From Owenia fusiformis (Eukaryota; Annelida; Polychaeta; Sabellida; Oweniidae), in the NCBI GenBank assembly GCA_903813345.2, contig CAIIXF020000009.1:21231759-21295758 (forward strand): a stretch of 64,000 nucleotides of DNA, written 5' to 3'. Shown piece after piece: positions 48,048 through 60,969 of the stretch (position 1 is the stretch's first letter; every line of letters starts with the position of its first letter). Made by a program: the position numbers and the translations under genes. The notes under the pieces are model-generated. The model searched no databases, was not told where the DNA came from, and was given only the letters and a program-made list of their open reading frames with translations.

Positions 48048-51000
48048 CTGGAAATACAATAATTCATCAATTGTTCCAATACCATAAAATAGAAGAATAC
48101 ATAAATATCTTATTCATGAAACAAATATACCAATAACCTCATTACAAAGGGCAATATAGTGAAATATTGGACCAAGGGACGAAGGCCTGATGTCCAATAT
48201 TTCACTATGTTGCCTGCTGAAATTGGGTTATTAGTATAATTACTACTTTATGGACAGGGCTGAAATCTTTCAAGGATTGATAAATTATTCATGGAACGAA
48301 AATTACACACATCGAACAATATCTCAGTTCTGGGCTGAAATATCTGTTTAGCCTGCCACTATGACGTCACATATTGCTCAGGTCAATATACATGAAAATA
48401 TAAGCCTTCTAAACTAGTACTAATACCCTTAGCACCCTAAGAACAGACATATAGTAATCAAAGGAATTTCTCCTACTAGGTTTGCTATATAACATCGCTC
48501 TGCCCAAGCTTTTCCCAACATCTCTTCTTAGAACAATTCTTAGAGCTAAAACGACTTTATAACTTATCTGTTCAATGACATTTCCATTTACTTTTTTCTA
48601 TATACTTACACTCCTCCGTGGTGCTCTCTTTGCCTTTTAATTTATCAATTGTTTTCTGGATTTTTCTAGTTTCTTCCGTATTAGATGAACTAAACTTCTT
48701 CCAGAGTAGAGCTTGGATACTGGTCTCCTCAGACTCACCTTTGCGTTTGCCATCTAAACATTCAAATCAGTCATTTCAATCAATTCAATCAATACGCACC
48801 ATCACGAAATAAATATTTGGCGATCATGTAATTCAACTACTTGGGCAATTTAGGTCATACATCAATGCTTATTCTTTTATTTGTGATCTAGAGATGTTAG
48901 ATTAGGATTCAAAACAGCATATATGATTATACAATCTTGATTTCTTTAGAGAATTTAATATTACAATGTAAACAATGCAGAATCTCCAAGCATGGGAACA
49001 TGTGCTGCACTGAAATAAAATTCACAGTTTACACCCTGTCAAGGAGGATGCAATACAGACATATTTTTGGAGAAAATTAGGATTTAGCACTAAATTAGGG
49101 CAAAAACATGTAGAGAATGCAACAATGTCTACAAAAGTTACTTACAGTCCAGCTTTTTGGCGACTTTCAATGCATATTTGAGACGTCTGTGGAGCTTAAA
49201 CCGTTTCACAGTCTAAAACAATAGCGCAAAATAAATCTGTATTTTAAATGTATAACTGTATAAAACTCTAAATCCTCATAAATATTTAATGAAACATTAA
49301 TACTAATTTGGAAAATTTTCATGTGCCCTATGAATAACTGAAGTAACCTTCTTCACTACATCTAGACATATATTCAAATCAAGAAGAATCGTTATATCAA
49401 AATCATCATATTGCAAATGAATAAAATTGATGTTGCATTTTATTCAAGTCTCCAGCTAAGACAGATTTCAAAGTTTTAAAAACTAGAAAAACAGCAACTC
49501 CACGGAGAAGCAAATCCCACCGAACGAAACATGTTCTGATAAAAAAATTGAGCCAAATTCATCCACTGGTATTTGAATTATCAAAGATTATGTCTTTATG
49601 AAACATGGTTGCCATTTTGAAATTCAGCTGTCATCTTTAGATTTCTTCTTTAGCAGAGAATGTCCATCCAATGGTATCTGGGTTATCAATGGTTACTTTT
49701 TTAATGAAAAATGGCAGCCATTTTGAAATTCAGCTATCGCCTTTGAAATTTCTTCTAAAGCAGATCTCCTTTTTCCCTAAACATCAGCATATAAAATTGG
49801 AACCAAATCCATCCACTAGTATTTGAGTTATCATTAATTATGTTTTTTTACAAAAAAATGGCGGCCATTTTGAAATTCAGTGGCCATCTTGAAAATTCAT
49901 TTTTGAGCAGAACTTCTTTGTCTCTAGGCATCAGCATATAGAATTTGAACCAAATCCGTCAACTGGTATTTGAGTTATCAAAGGTTACGTTCTTTTATGA
50001 AAAATGGCGGCCATTTTGAAATTAAGCTTCCACCTTGAAAATCCCTTCTCGAGCAGAGCTCCTATGTCCCTAGGCATCATCATGTAAAATTTGAACCAAA
50101 TCCATTCAATGGTAATTGAGTTATCAAAGATAATGTTTTTTTATGAAAAATGGCCGCCATTTTGAAATTTAGCTGCCATCTTGAAAATCCTTTCTTGAAC
50201 AGAGCTCCTATGTCCCTAGGCATCAGCATCTAAAATTTAAACCAAATCCTTTCAATGGTATTTGAGTTTCCAAAGATAATGTTTTTTTACGAAAAATGGC
50301 TGCCATTTTGAAATTTAGCTGCCATCTTGAAAATCCTTTCTCGAGCAGAGCTCCTATGTCCCTAGGCATGAGCATCTAAAATTTGAACCAAATCCATTCA
50401 ATGGTCTTTGAGTTATCAAAGATAATGTTTTTTACGAAAAATGGCCGCCATTTTGAAATTTGGTGGCCATCTTGAAAATGTCTTCTTGAGCAAGGCTCCA
50501 TTGTACCAAGGCAACAGCATATAAAATTTGAACCAAATCCATCCACTAGTATTTGAGTTACTTAACATTATATTTTTTCTGAAAAATGGTCGCCATTTTG
50601 AATTAAGCGGCCATATTGAAAATTCCTTCTTGAGCAGAGGTCCTACACCCCTAAGGCATAAACCTATAAAATTTGAATGAAATCCATCGACCGGTATTTG
50701 AGCCCGGACACACGAACAGACGGACGGACGAACGGACGGACGGCTTTTCTATATCCCCCTCGAACTTTGTTCGGTGGGATAATGACAGAAGTAGTTATTT
50801 TATTGTATCCTAGAAGAACCATAATTACCTTGTGTATGGTCATTACATCTGTCAGATGGATCATGGGCTGGAAGGCTGGTTTAAACTGCAGATCCCGCCA
50901 CTCACTACGCTTCATTGATTTTGGGAGCTTCTTTTTCTTAACCAATAATCCATCAGATTTTGGAGTTCCAGAACTCATTTTAACAATAGTTGTTTCACTT

Positions 51001-54000
51001 TCAGTCTTAGTATACATAGTCTCTATTTTGACTTTTGAGGGAATTTCCATTTTTTCAGCCTTTTCAGGTTTTACGTCCACAGATTTTTCAACATTAGTAT
51101 TATCTGAAACAAGTTTTTCAGGATTTTCAATCTTAATATCAGATTTTTCAACTTTAATATTGTCCAAATCAAGGTTTTCAGGCTTTTCAATTTTAATATC
51201 TCCACTTTCATGGTCTGAAGATTTCAATTCTTCATTAGAGTCATGTTCTTCCTTAATTTTGACTGAATCTTTTTCAATTTCAATTTTTGGTTTTTCCGTT
51301 TTCACTTTCTCTGATATTCTTTCAACATTTTGTTCACCCTCTGGTTCTTCCTTCACTTTCTCCAGTTTAGCATAATTTGATGTTTTTTCTGATTTGTCGA
51401 CTCTCACAGATGGTTCATCATCATTAGAAGACACATCTGATTTTTTCCTCTTCTTTTTCTTTAACTTTGATTCTCTTTCACTGTCACTTTCATTCAAAGA
51501 TTCATCAAATTCTTCCTTCTTTTTGTTTGACTTAGATTTCTTCTTTTCAAGTGTTTCAATGTCAGAACTATCTGATTCCAATGTTGTTTTCTTTGACTTG
51601 ACTGTTGTTTTATCAAGCTCTAATGATTTAGGCATGTCTACTTTTAATGAATCATCATCTGATGAATCACTGAATTCTAGGTCCAGTTTCTTAGTGTGTG
51701 ATTTCTTTTTCTTAGGTTCAGCTCTTGATGTCTCCTTATCAGACTTGTGAGGTTTGGACTTTGACTTTTCATTTTCAGAATCATGCTTTGATTTGTTGGG
51801 TTTATCATGCTTCACTGAGTGTTTTTCTTTCTTATCTTTCTTGATTTTATCAGCTTCTTTTTGCACTTTTACTGGATCCGTTTTTTCAATTCCTATTGGT
51901 TTGAATGTAAATAATTGTTTTTTCTTGGGTACTTCAATATCTGAGTCATCTGTAGTTACAGGGTCTTTGCTGATTATGTTTTTTATTGTGCTCTTTATGT
52001 CCACATCGCTGTCAGAATCAGATGTATCAATGATTGCTACACTCTTGAATCCCTTGCCTTTGTCCTGATCTGGTTTGGGAGCTTTTAATTTCTTCTCCTC
52101 GTTCTTAGATTTATGTTTATCTTTATGATGATGTTTATCACTATGGTGATGTTTTTTCTCTTTGTCTCTTTTGTGCTTTTTCTCCTTCTTCTCTGAGTGA
52201 TCTTTGTGTTTCGATTTGTCATGTTTATGTTTCTTTTCACCTTTTACTTTCCAAACGGTTTTTCCTTTTGGGACTGGAAGTCTGTATAATTTAATTTGAA
52301 GTCGTCTCCGCTTTTCTATCTTTCCTTTGAGCCTTAGAAGCTTCTCACATAAAGGAGTATTAGGAACTGAAAAGGGTTTAATAAAAGCAGCTTTGTCTTT
52401 CAAACTATCTGCTTTACTTGTTTTCGATGTGCTTGAGTCAACTGAAGACTGACGAGATTTCGACTCCTTCTGTTTTTTCTTGAGATGCTCCTTCTGTATA
52501 TCCTGAAAGATATCAAGACCGAGGTCAACACTGTGTAATTCAATTACAATGAGTAATAGTATACTTTTATGTGGACAATCTTTTAGGTCAAAATAAAAGA
52601 CAGAACAACCTTACATACAGAGCACAGTAGTGGTTATTAGGCACAGTGATCAATATTTTACCTAACAATCAAAAATGGCTGTCTTAAAATTTATTTATCC
52701 AGCTTGCCCAAAATCTAAACAGATCATGATTTTCATGCCAAGCAAGACACTAGGATATAAGAAATCAATCTGTATGTCTATCACCCACAACTCGCCGCCC
52801 TTCCACCTACAAAGCTGTTCCTTTTTAAGTACAATAAAAATGAATAATTCATGTTCTACCTGTTTTGGGACATCTTGATTCTTAAGTGGGCTGCTTCTCT
52901 GCTGTGGTGTCTCACTACTATGTTGAGGTGTATTTGGCAAGGATTGGCCCCCTGAAAATTCAGATACATCTGTACTATCTAAAATGCATATCAAATGCAT
53001 CTATATTACTTCTAATAAAATACATGCAATAGAAATCAGAAGCATTATGGTCAGGTAATAACAATTTCTTTTGGATTAAAAAACTATATACAACAAATGG
53101 AATATTTTATTTTATAGCAACGAAGGGAACTTTGAAGCTAAATGTAACAGAAATGAGAGGACTTTTAGACATAAATATGAATTATGGAAATTTAGAAATT
53201 CTAAAATTTCTGAACTACAAACTTTCAACTTTCAATATGCCGAGACAAGAGAAATCAGCAAAAAATAAAGTTATGCAGATATGAAGGTCACACTTGAATA
53301 AATTGTTGAGATTCTAAAACACTGAGGTTCTAACCTATATCAGAGTCATCACTGCAAAGTTTAGCCATAACAGCTAGTGCATCTTCTATCTGACAGTTCA
53401 ATTCCTCTTCAGACTGGGCCTCCACATCAGGAGTGTTCTGCACAGGGGGTCCACTTGGAATCACTGGGCTTACAAGGGGTCCTTCATCTGCAACAGGATC
53501 CATATTGTTTGAGACTTCAGTTGGGTTTTCTACCGGAATATCACTTATGTTCAAAGTGGGTAAATCACCAATGTCACCACTTTGTTCTTCACTAGAACCC
53601 ACTTGTTTCTTTGAGGCTGGTACTAAGGTATCATTTGTTGACTTAGGAGGTGTAATGCTGGGAGAGTGATCAAAATGTTCACATATAGCCGCTTCTAGTA
53701 GATTATCACACACATCAAAATCCATCGAGGGAACTTTATCTATAAGAGGATTTTGAGACATTTCAACATCTGTAGCTTTCTCATCATTTGAGTCAATTTT
53801 ATCAGAATTGTCACTTTTGTCCACATTTGAGTCCTTAGCATTTGTATTTGTTCCAACCTGAATTTCTGCATTCTGAAGATTTTCCTCGGATTCTTCATTT
53901 GGTTTTTCTTCACTTTCATCAGTTCTTTTTTCATCAGAAGAAACATCATTGGATTTTTCAACTGATTCGTTATCCATTTTTCCTTTATTTACATCATCAG

Positions 54001-57000
54001 GATTTCCTTCAGACGCATCATCGGGATTTTCTTCAGACTCATCATCAGGATTTTCTTCAGATTCATCATCGGGATTTTCTTCAGATTCATCATTAGGTTT
54101 TTCTGAAGATTTACTGTTTTCTAAATCAGAGTGAGATCGCTTAAGTTTCTTTTTCCCACTATTTGTATCATTACGTTTATCACTATTCTTGTTTGCACAT
54201 TCAGATTTATTTTCTACAATTGTTGCTAAGTGAGTTGTTGATGATGCGTCTAAGGGGTCTCGACCATATGTGACGACTGCATATGGCAACACCTGACGTG
54301 GATGACTCACAGTCTCTGCCTCATCATCATACTCATAGAAATAAAGCTGCAAGGCAAAAATTAGGTTTATTTTGCATCAAATTTGCACTGAGGAAAAAAA
54401 TATTTTGGAATGCAGTGTAAAATACAGCATCGAAAAAAAGAAGAACACACTTAAATGGTAATAGAAAAGTCAGATTATCAGGTGTTTCATTCAAATATTT
54501 GAGGAAAGGGTTGAAGAAAGAAATTATTTGATGACGAAAATAAATATTCAGGATCATTCATTAGATTTTCCCCTGCTGACTATACAATGGCATAAGTATA
54601 GTACAGTTTAAAGTTTAAGGACAACATTCCTAACACTCACTATCTACAAATGATGCTGTTAGACTTACTTGTGAGTGTACAAATTGCATGTGTTGATGGT
54701 CAGAGACTTGAGCTTTCTGTTGCGAGACATGGCAGTCGTAACCAGGAGTGGGGTCAATGGTCAGCTGGCCCACAGCAGAAGCCACAACGGGTTTGCATTT
54801 GCCAAAAATCACCTGCAATATGAAGGTGATAATCAGAATGTGGAGATCCAATTAAAGAATTAAATTAATTAGAATTACAAAGAGTTCAATTGATTTTTCA
54901 TTTCATGATTCCATTATGGCAGTCATAGAGACAAATACTTCATATTGAAGATATGATTTAAGTTTCAATTGTTTTCTCAATCAGTTTAATTTTTTGAAAA
55001 TTTTTTTGATTTCAAGTCTTAAAAAATCTGCAAAAATATTAACTTTTTAATAAGGCTATAAATGGGGGAGATCATACACCACATCTCAGCAATCCATTGT
55101 ATTTAATCAAATTACCATGTTAAGTGTATGAACCATGATAAGAACCAAACCCAGAAGCAAGAATTGAAACCTGACCCAACCCAAACCATGATTCAACTTC
55201 TGTGTATATGATCTAGTTCATACATAACATACTACAAGAGCAGGTAGGTATATACTATTGAGATCTAGGACCATAATCTCTGAGAGAAAAGTACATTTCT
55301 ATTTAATATTTGATCTGATTTTAGATATAACTTACTTCACCTTTTAAAATCAAATAATGGTCATATGGTAACCAAGGGGATATACAGTACATTTATTTAT
55401 GTTTTACCTTGTAAATAATAAGCTTGTAGACATCAGGGTTGGCCCTCTCCACCATCCGTTGCTGTATGTCTGCATGCTTACATACATATACCCCACTGTT
55501 CGTATCACCTGAAATTACAAGAAACATTAGACTGTATATTACAAATGAAATGAGAGGTTTTGCTCATTTGTTCTGTGTATATTTTACCTGCATTTGATGG
55601 TGATGTTATTGTTTCACATATACTTGTTTTTCGAAGCTCCTTTCTATTTTTCACCCTGCATATTTTGCATTCCTGTTAAAATCTTTTCCTTTTTATTATT
55701 CTGGTCATACAGTACTTAAAGGCCCCGTGTAAAGTTTAAACCACTTTGGCTTATATTGTAGTCTTACCCAATGTTATCAAAGTGTGATATGTGAAACTTT
55801 TTTTTTAAATTTCAAAAAGTGGTTTTTGATAGACTTTTTGTTCCAAAATTTGTGAATTTATTTAAAACCAACTTTTAGAGGTCACTCATATCTTCTAATT
55901 AGCCACAATTCATACCAATGCATAGCATTCATCCTCCCATGTCTTTTGCCGAAAAAATTAAGAAAATCGGTTGATAAACAACCGAGAAATGAACTTATCA
56001 GTGCATGAAAATGGTTCTGAGAAAAATGCATTTCAAAATGTTAGTTCTCATAGAAACCAATGGTACAATGATATCTAAAACATTTTAACCTGGTTAGACA
56101 ATCAACATTGTCTTTTTATGAAAGTCTAGCATATTTAGAAAAGATTGACATCGAAAAAAAAATTCAATTTTTTTCAAAAAGTTTTTGTTACCTTAGTGAC
56201 ATCACTAATGTTTCAAAATATTTTTGATAAGCTAAAACATTGAAGTGGCCCATTAAATATGACATTTTATTATTGAAATAGTGTGTCTTTCGTTCAATCT
56301 TTGCATTGGTGTTAAAAATATAATCTTTTTTGAAATGCATTAAGAAATATTTGATGATTAAGAAATTTCAACTTTTTTTGAAAAATGGCGGGAAATTTGA
56401 ATATTTGAGAAATGAAATGCTCACAACTTTTTAAAAAAAATTTTGTTCAAAAATCTCTAAAATCACTTTTTAAGTCCTGACAAATAGTAAATGAATGATA
56501 AAAAAATATTTTCAAACTTTAGACGGGGACTTTAATGGCTCTGTGTAGAACTAGCTCAAATACATAGTTTAGATAGGATATCAGATGTAAGAAGAAAAAC
56601 TAAAAGATATTTGGCTAAAAATTATAAATGGCAACTCAAGGTGGTAAAACAAACCAGAATAAAATAGTGAGGACTCAATAGTGAAGGTTTATTTTACCTA
56701 AGATGTTGAACTTGGTTGGTCTCTTTCCAAGGCCATTACTGACAACATCTTGTACTGTCTGGTTGTCCTTAAAGTATGAGAATGAGAACCCCTCCTCTAA
56801 CTCTCTACTTGTGCGTCCTTCCTCCTTCAATGCCGCTCTCTTCTCTCTGCAAAAGATAAAGTTACCCCATTACTTACATACCCTGTTGAAAATCCCTTTG
56901 AAGATATTTTTGAAAACTTTTTTGCACACAGTTGAAAATTTGAGAAAGTTATAGTTATATTTTGACATTTCTCACTCTAACCTTGTGGAATTCAAACACT

Positions 57001-57685
57001 TTGGAAGAATCCTGGTTCCTGGGTAGAATGACTATTAGCATTAAAAACTAACAAGGCCGCAAGCAAAGCAAGCAAGATGTCACATGCTGTATTTATGTCA
57101 TTACATTTAGTGCCGAGGTGCTGTAGTCCCATTTTAAACTTTGGATATTTGTGTATTTTACACCTTGTGCATCTTCACTGAATCTATGCCATTTATGTTT
57201 GTTGTGTGAGTTTTAGTACCTGAATCTGGTCTCCAGTTTGTTATTGCGAACGAGGTGTACAGCGTGTACATTCCAGGCGCTTGTGTATGTTTGTTGATCA
57301 AGATAAGAGTCTGAGATAATGGTGAGAATGTCTTGTGCATCACGTCCCCCAAGCTCTGTGGCAACAAGGGAATCTAAAAACATATGTTGAGTTCAGTTAA
57401 AACTGTAAACTACAGCCTAATATATCAACAAGAAACAGGGAAGTATATCTTATATGCATTATAGCTCTCGACTAATTACTGTATAATACAAATAGAATAG
57501 ATGACTCTACTTGTTCACTTATTCAATTTCAGAATCTCATAATTATTTAGCAGATATGAAAAAGTCAAGAAAGTCACTTAATATGTAGACATTACATTAC
57601 CTGATACAGATAGCCTCTTCTTCTTTGGTATTGTAAAACTCTTTAGTGTATCAATATCATCAATATCTGACAGGTCATCAGCCAT
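42709..57685 (-). CDS. TASOR-type pseudo-PARP (DUF3715) protein with long low-complexity C-terminus
   Basis: Eleven exons join in phase to about 2,995 residues: 57685-57601, 57373-57220, 56846-56698, 55508-55408, 54812-54669, 54346-53335, 52978-52860, 52502-50829, 49212-49146, 48753-48610 and 48047-42709. The start is MADDLSDIDDIDTLKSF. Residues ~40-240 match the TASOR/TEX15 N-terminal pseudo-PARP domain. In vertebrates TASOR is the scaffold of the HUSH complex, which silences retroelements and intronless transcripts through H3K9me3 (known). Everything after residue ~260 is disordered: acidic repeats, a Lys/His-rich block, coiled coil, RGG and RGMG repeats, and an RS-like tail. I do not see the SPOC and PIN-like domains of vertebrate TASOR. 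A nuclear chromatin or RNA-linked role is inferred. It could be a separate DUF3715 branch rather than a TASOR orthologue. Confidence 0.85.
48151..48213. repeat. Hairpin with 22 bp stem in the TASOR-like last intron
   Basis: GCAATATAGTGAAATATTGG(AC) pairs with its inverted copy at 48192-48213 around a 19 nt loop (one mismatch). Weaker pairing (AATAACC/GGTTATT) extends outside. Small foldback element. Confidence 0.85.
49483..50782 (-). mobile_element. Helitron-like 'pearl'-type element, intron of the TASOR-like gene (copy 2)
   Basis: In minus orientation it begins ATTATCCCACCGAACAAAGT at 50782, then a (CCGT)n tract (50700-50745), then about eight core repeats spaced ~145 bp. Each core has AAATGGCCGCCATTTTGAAA or a variant. 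It ends GCTTCTCCGTGGAGTTGCTG…CTAG at 49483. It is the best-preserved copy, inserted close to an exon 8 donor. Confidence 0.8.
50829..52978 (-). CDS. TASOR-like exons 7-8: Lys/His/Glu-rich disordered block
   Basis: Exons are 52978-52860 (Ser/Gln-rich) and 52502-50829 (558 codons). Exon 8 starts with Lys-rich KEKHK and HHHSDKHH-type stretches resembling nuclear-speckle or chromatin linker regions. It then alternates DSDSD acidic patches with KKK clusters, and ends in an ordered-looking segment (SEWRDLQFKPAFQPMIHLTD) that runs across the junction into exon 9 (VKRFKLHRRLKYALKVAKKL). That basic helix is the best candidate for a second folded element. Exon 8 ends 46 bp from a Helitron-like insertion. 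Confidence 0.8.
53335..57685 (-). CDS. TASOR-like exons 1-6: pseudo-PARP domain and acidic repeat region
   Basis: Exons 1-6 are the 57685 to 53335 set listed for the whole gene. Diagnostic segments are EKRAALKEEGRTSRELEEGF, GVYVCKHADIQQRM, VYKLIIYKVIFGKCKPV, LTIDPTPGYDCHVS, and LYFYEYDDEAETVSHPRQVL followed by PYAVVTYGRDP. They occur in the same order and spacing as in vertebrate TASOR (EGRTxxEL, GVYLSKYAD, IIFKxxKGK, DPTPxxxCHVS, YYFYEYxxxxxxxxPRxVxPYAVV; known). Exon 6 then becomes acidic, with about four ten-residue repeats of the PDDESEEN type (30 bp units, ~53990-54100) and many Asp/Glu/Ser/Asn. Vertebrate TASOR lacks catalytic PARP residues; I cannot test that here. Confidence 0.88.
55720..56531. 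mobile_element. 812 bp piggyBac-type MITE in a TASOR-like intron
   Basis: It is flanked by TTAA at 55716-55719 and 56532-56535. Ends are AGGCCCCGTGTAAAGTTT and the near-complement AAACTTTAGACGGGGACT. TTAA duplication with C/G-rich termini is the piggyBac pattern (known). There is no transposase. Confidence 0.75.
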
Positions 57686-58337
57686 ATTGACAACAGTTGA
57701 GTTCGTCTTTTACTTCACAAAACAATTCTAGGTTATTTGTTTAGAAGGCTGTGAATTGCATAACCATTGGAGAGCTGAAGGTCATTCTGGAATGAAAGAA
57801 CTCACTTTAAGTTGTATTTCCAGACATGAAAAAGAAAATTATTTATAAACTAGTTCAAATCACTTTTTCAGTGTGTCAATTCATATGTTAAATGCAAAAC
57901 GTTTGTAAAAACGTTCCATATAATATTGTATTTTGGTCCTTTGATTGTTTATCTTTTTTACAATTGATTGATGCAGCACAATCCAACTGACCCGTACTAT
58001 AGAACAATGCGCAATGGGATCTTATGAAAAGAGGCTCTAAATTTCTGAATTCGACATTTTTTGAAAATTGTCCGAAAATGTCAGACTGGTGTCAGTTTGT
58101 TTGATACAGACTAGACCAGTGTTAGGCAATGTTCTGGAGACATTGCAAATGTCCATTGAGTTTTTTTTCAAGAAGTAGAAGTTTACATGTTTTCAATTTT
58201 ATATGTCTTTGATATTGTGCTCATGCTCTAAGTGGATAAAATTAAGCTTACAATGTTAATTGTAATGTCTACTACCTAGTATATATCCAACAGACTGAAT
58301 GAGCTTCAGTCTGAATTTATTCAGACAAAGGATATGT
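57686..58337 (-). other. 5' flank of the TASOR-like gene
   Basis: The 650 bp upstream of the ATG holds no gene and no clear TATA box or CpG island by eye. The transcription start cannot be placed; transposon sequence begins at 58338. Confidence 0.3.
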
Positions 58338-59100
58338 AGGAGGCCGTTTCTCGAAATGTTTCATTATTAATGAATCGTTAATAGCGAATCGTGAAATTAA
58401 CGACTTGATTAAAGAAATGTGCAAATTCCGTTTCTCGAACCATCTCGTTATCTTGCTCATTCAGCTTGTGCCAAATCGGGTAAAATGTGAATGTAAATCT
58501 AGCTTTGTACATGTGTGTACACACAATTAAATATGCTCGCAAAATGATTATAGGAGCAAGAATAATAGAGTATAGCCTTGGGCCCCTCTGAAGTTAACTA
58601 TGCAGATGTTAAATTAAGACATTGTCCTCAGAAAAAGTGTCTTTATTGTACACTGTCGTTCAGGAAACAAGTTTACTGTCCATATCATTGTGAGTCATAT
58701 TATTTCCAAATTATAAACTGCTCTGATGGAGTGAAACAAACATCTGGCCAATTTACAAACATTCAATTTCATCCTTAGTTTAGAAAGATTTTCAACAAAT
58801 ATTATCACTGAATGTGCCAAATAATGCAGTAATGCAGGGAACATTTGTATTTTGTAAGGCAGTTATTATCTTATTAATCAGCATATAAAATGTGTTAATG
58901 ACCTACAATGTGTTTAGATACCACATCATTATATTACAAGGCCCCCTATCCCTCTCGTTTTAAAGCAGTCATGGATAACGAACAAATCGTAAAAAGCATG
59001 ACGTCATCACGAATCGTTAACTTTCGAGAAACAAAAAGATCTTTAACAACAATTGAATTATAGATTCATTGCTAGCGAAAGTTTCGAGAAACAGCCTCCT
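58338..59100. mobile_element. 763 bp TIR element upstream of the TASOR-like gene
   Basis: Ends AGGAGGCCGTTTCTCGAAA and TTTCGAGAAACAGCCTCCT are inverted; sub-terminal GAATCGTTAA and TTAACGATTCG also pair. No transposase ORF; target duplication unclear. Confidence 0.8.
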
Positions 59101-59121
59101 GTCTAGCCTAGTCTACTACCA

Positions 59122-59962
59122 TCTAAAGATAAAACACTTATTCTAGTGACCAGTTCATATGGTTAAAATAACGAAATAATGAAATGTTACCATGTGTCTA
59201 CTTAGCAGTTTGTTCTATGTCATCCACCCTGCTAGGTTACATAGCAGCCAAACACGACAATGAAGGCAACATATCGATATTGATCTTAGCAGAATTTTTG
59301 AAAATTTAGATTGTCCATTTTGCAAGCTCTCGTGACTGATCATGTGACATGTGTCTGATCACGTGACACGTGTCTGATCACATGATTAGTTACTGTATCG
59401 ATCATGTGACTTAATGACGTGTCATCCAACCATGGTTTCAAGGAAAACAGTAGTAAATATTTTGGAAAATGTTTTGCGAGCATTTGCTTAATATGCTTAT
59501 AGAAGGCCCAATTACGCAACGAACGAAACTGCTAAATTGTATTTTGTGCCTAACAGGCCCAGTATGCAACGAAAGAAACTGCTAAATTGTATACTTAGTC
59601 TGCTTATTGATCTATTGATTCATAAAGACCTGAAATGATGCATTCAAATAAGACCGCCTCCAAAATGAAAACACTACACATAAAGTGGTGAAAAACAACA
59701 AACTAAAGTTGAAAGATCGCAATGTTCACTACTTTGTTCAATTCCGGAAATCTCCAAGGGGCTGCAAATGGGAAATTTTTTAGATTTAGATTTTATGACC
59801 TCAGAATACTGCCTTCAGTGGCGTGTTTGGCTGAGTTCCACAATGTAACCTAGCAGAATGGATGACATAGAACAAACTGCTAAATAGACACATGGTAACA
59901 TTTCATTATTTCGTTATTTTAACCTTATGAACTGGTCACTAGAATAAGTGTTTTATCTTTAG
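59122..59962. mobile_element. 841 bp element with ~120 bp near-identical inverted arms
   Basis: Left arm TCTAAAGATAAAACACTTAT… and right arm are complementary over ~120 bp with about five mismatches. The centre holds repeated gtgtctgatcacgtgac (59339-59400) and a duplicated 'gaaactgctaaattgtat' motif. Recent, non-autonomous. Confidence 0.88.
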
Positions 59963-60969
59963 AAGGCACATGAGGGTCACATTCATGAGGTAGATCTAAC
60001 TCATATTTTTCTAGGACAGCCCTACAATATCATATCATATCAATATTTATTTCAAGTTGGATATTTTTTGTACAATAAACATTAGCGCAAGCGCTACTGA
60101 CCGACATACAACAATACATAGACTTTACCTACATGTTCAGATGATGTAAATTCAATAAAAAATAATGAATAGATCTAGAATCATACATTTTTTGAAAATA
60201 TGTTTTACTCATTTCTACAAGTATATAATAGCCCAAAGCAAAGTTAGTTTGAAAATATTAGTGTAATTTATATTCCTTAACATATGGAAAGGCTAAAATA
60301 TAGAGGAAATATGGTAGCATACCTGAAAATGATGAAAAAGTGGTTTTCAAAAATTACGTCCTCCATGTTGTTGTTGAGTTCAATTTTTTAACAAAAGGTG
60401 GCGTTAGATAGTCCCTCCATTTATATTGTTTTCAGACACTATATAGAGATCAAATGTATTATATGCATAAATTTCAATTGCATTCAATTATTTCTAATAT
60501 ACTGAATGGTGAATTGTGTTAAAATAAAATACTAAAATTGAATCTTAAAATTTTTATTGTGCGAGTCATGAAATTTTATTCAGTCCGTAGCGTTGTTGTT
60601 CCTGGAAACAAAATTTCATTTTAAAAAATTTGATATACTTCTTCATTCTCTCCTATTACGCGTGAGTATTGTTACTGTTCTATGGGCGGGGATTTCTATA
60701 CACATTTTGCCATAGCTTGAGCATCATAAAATGTTACAAAACGCATGATTGTATATCAAATTTACAGTTCAAAATTATATTTTTGAAAAATTATTTGATT
60801 TTTCAAATCAAAAAAGTGAAAATAGAATGAAATTCATTCAATTCCCAATCCGTGGCATAGCAATATAAATCCCAGAGATCCACAGCCTTCAATGATGATG
60901 ATTCTCATTACAATCAATTTCAACAATGTCAAGTCACAGGAACCCGGGGCACCTTATATGGTATAGTTT

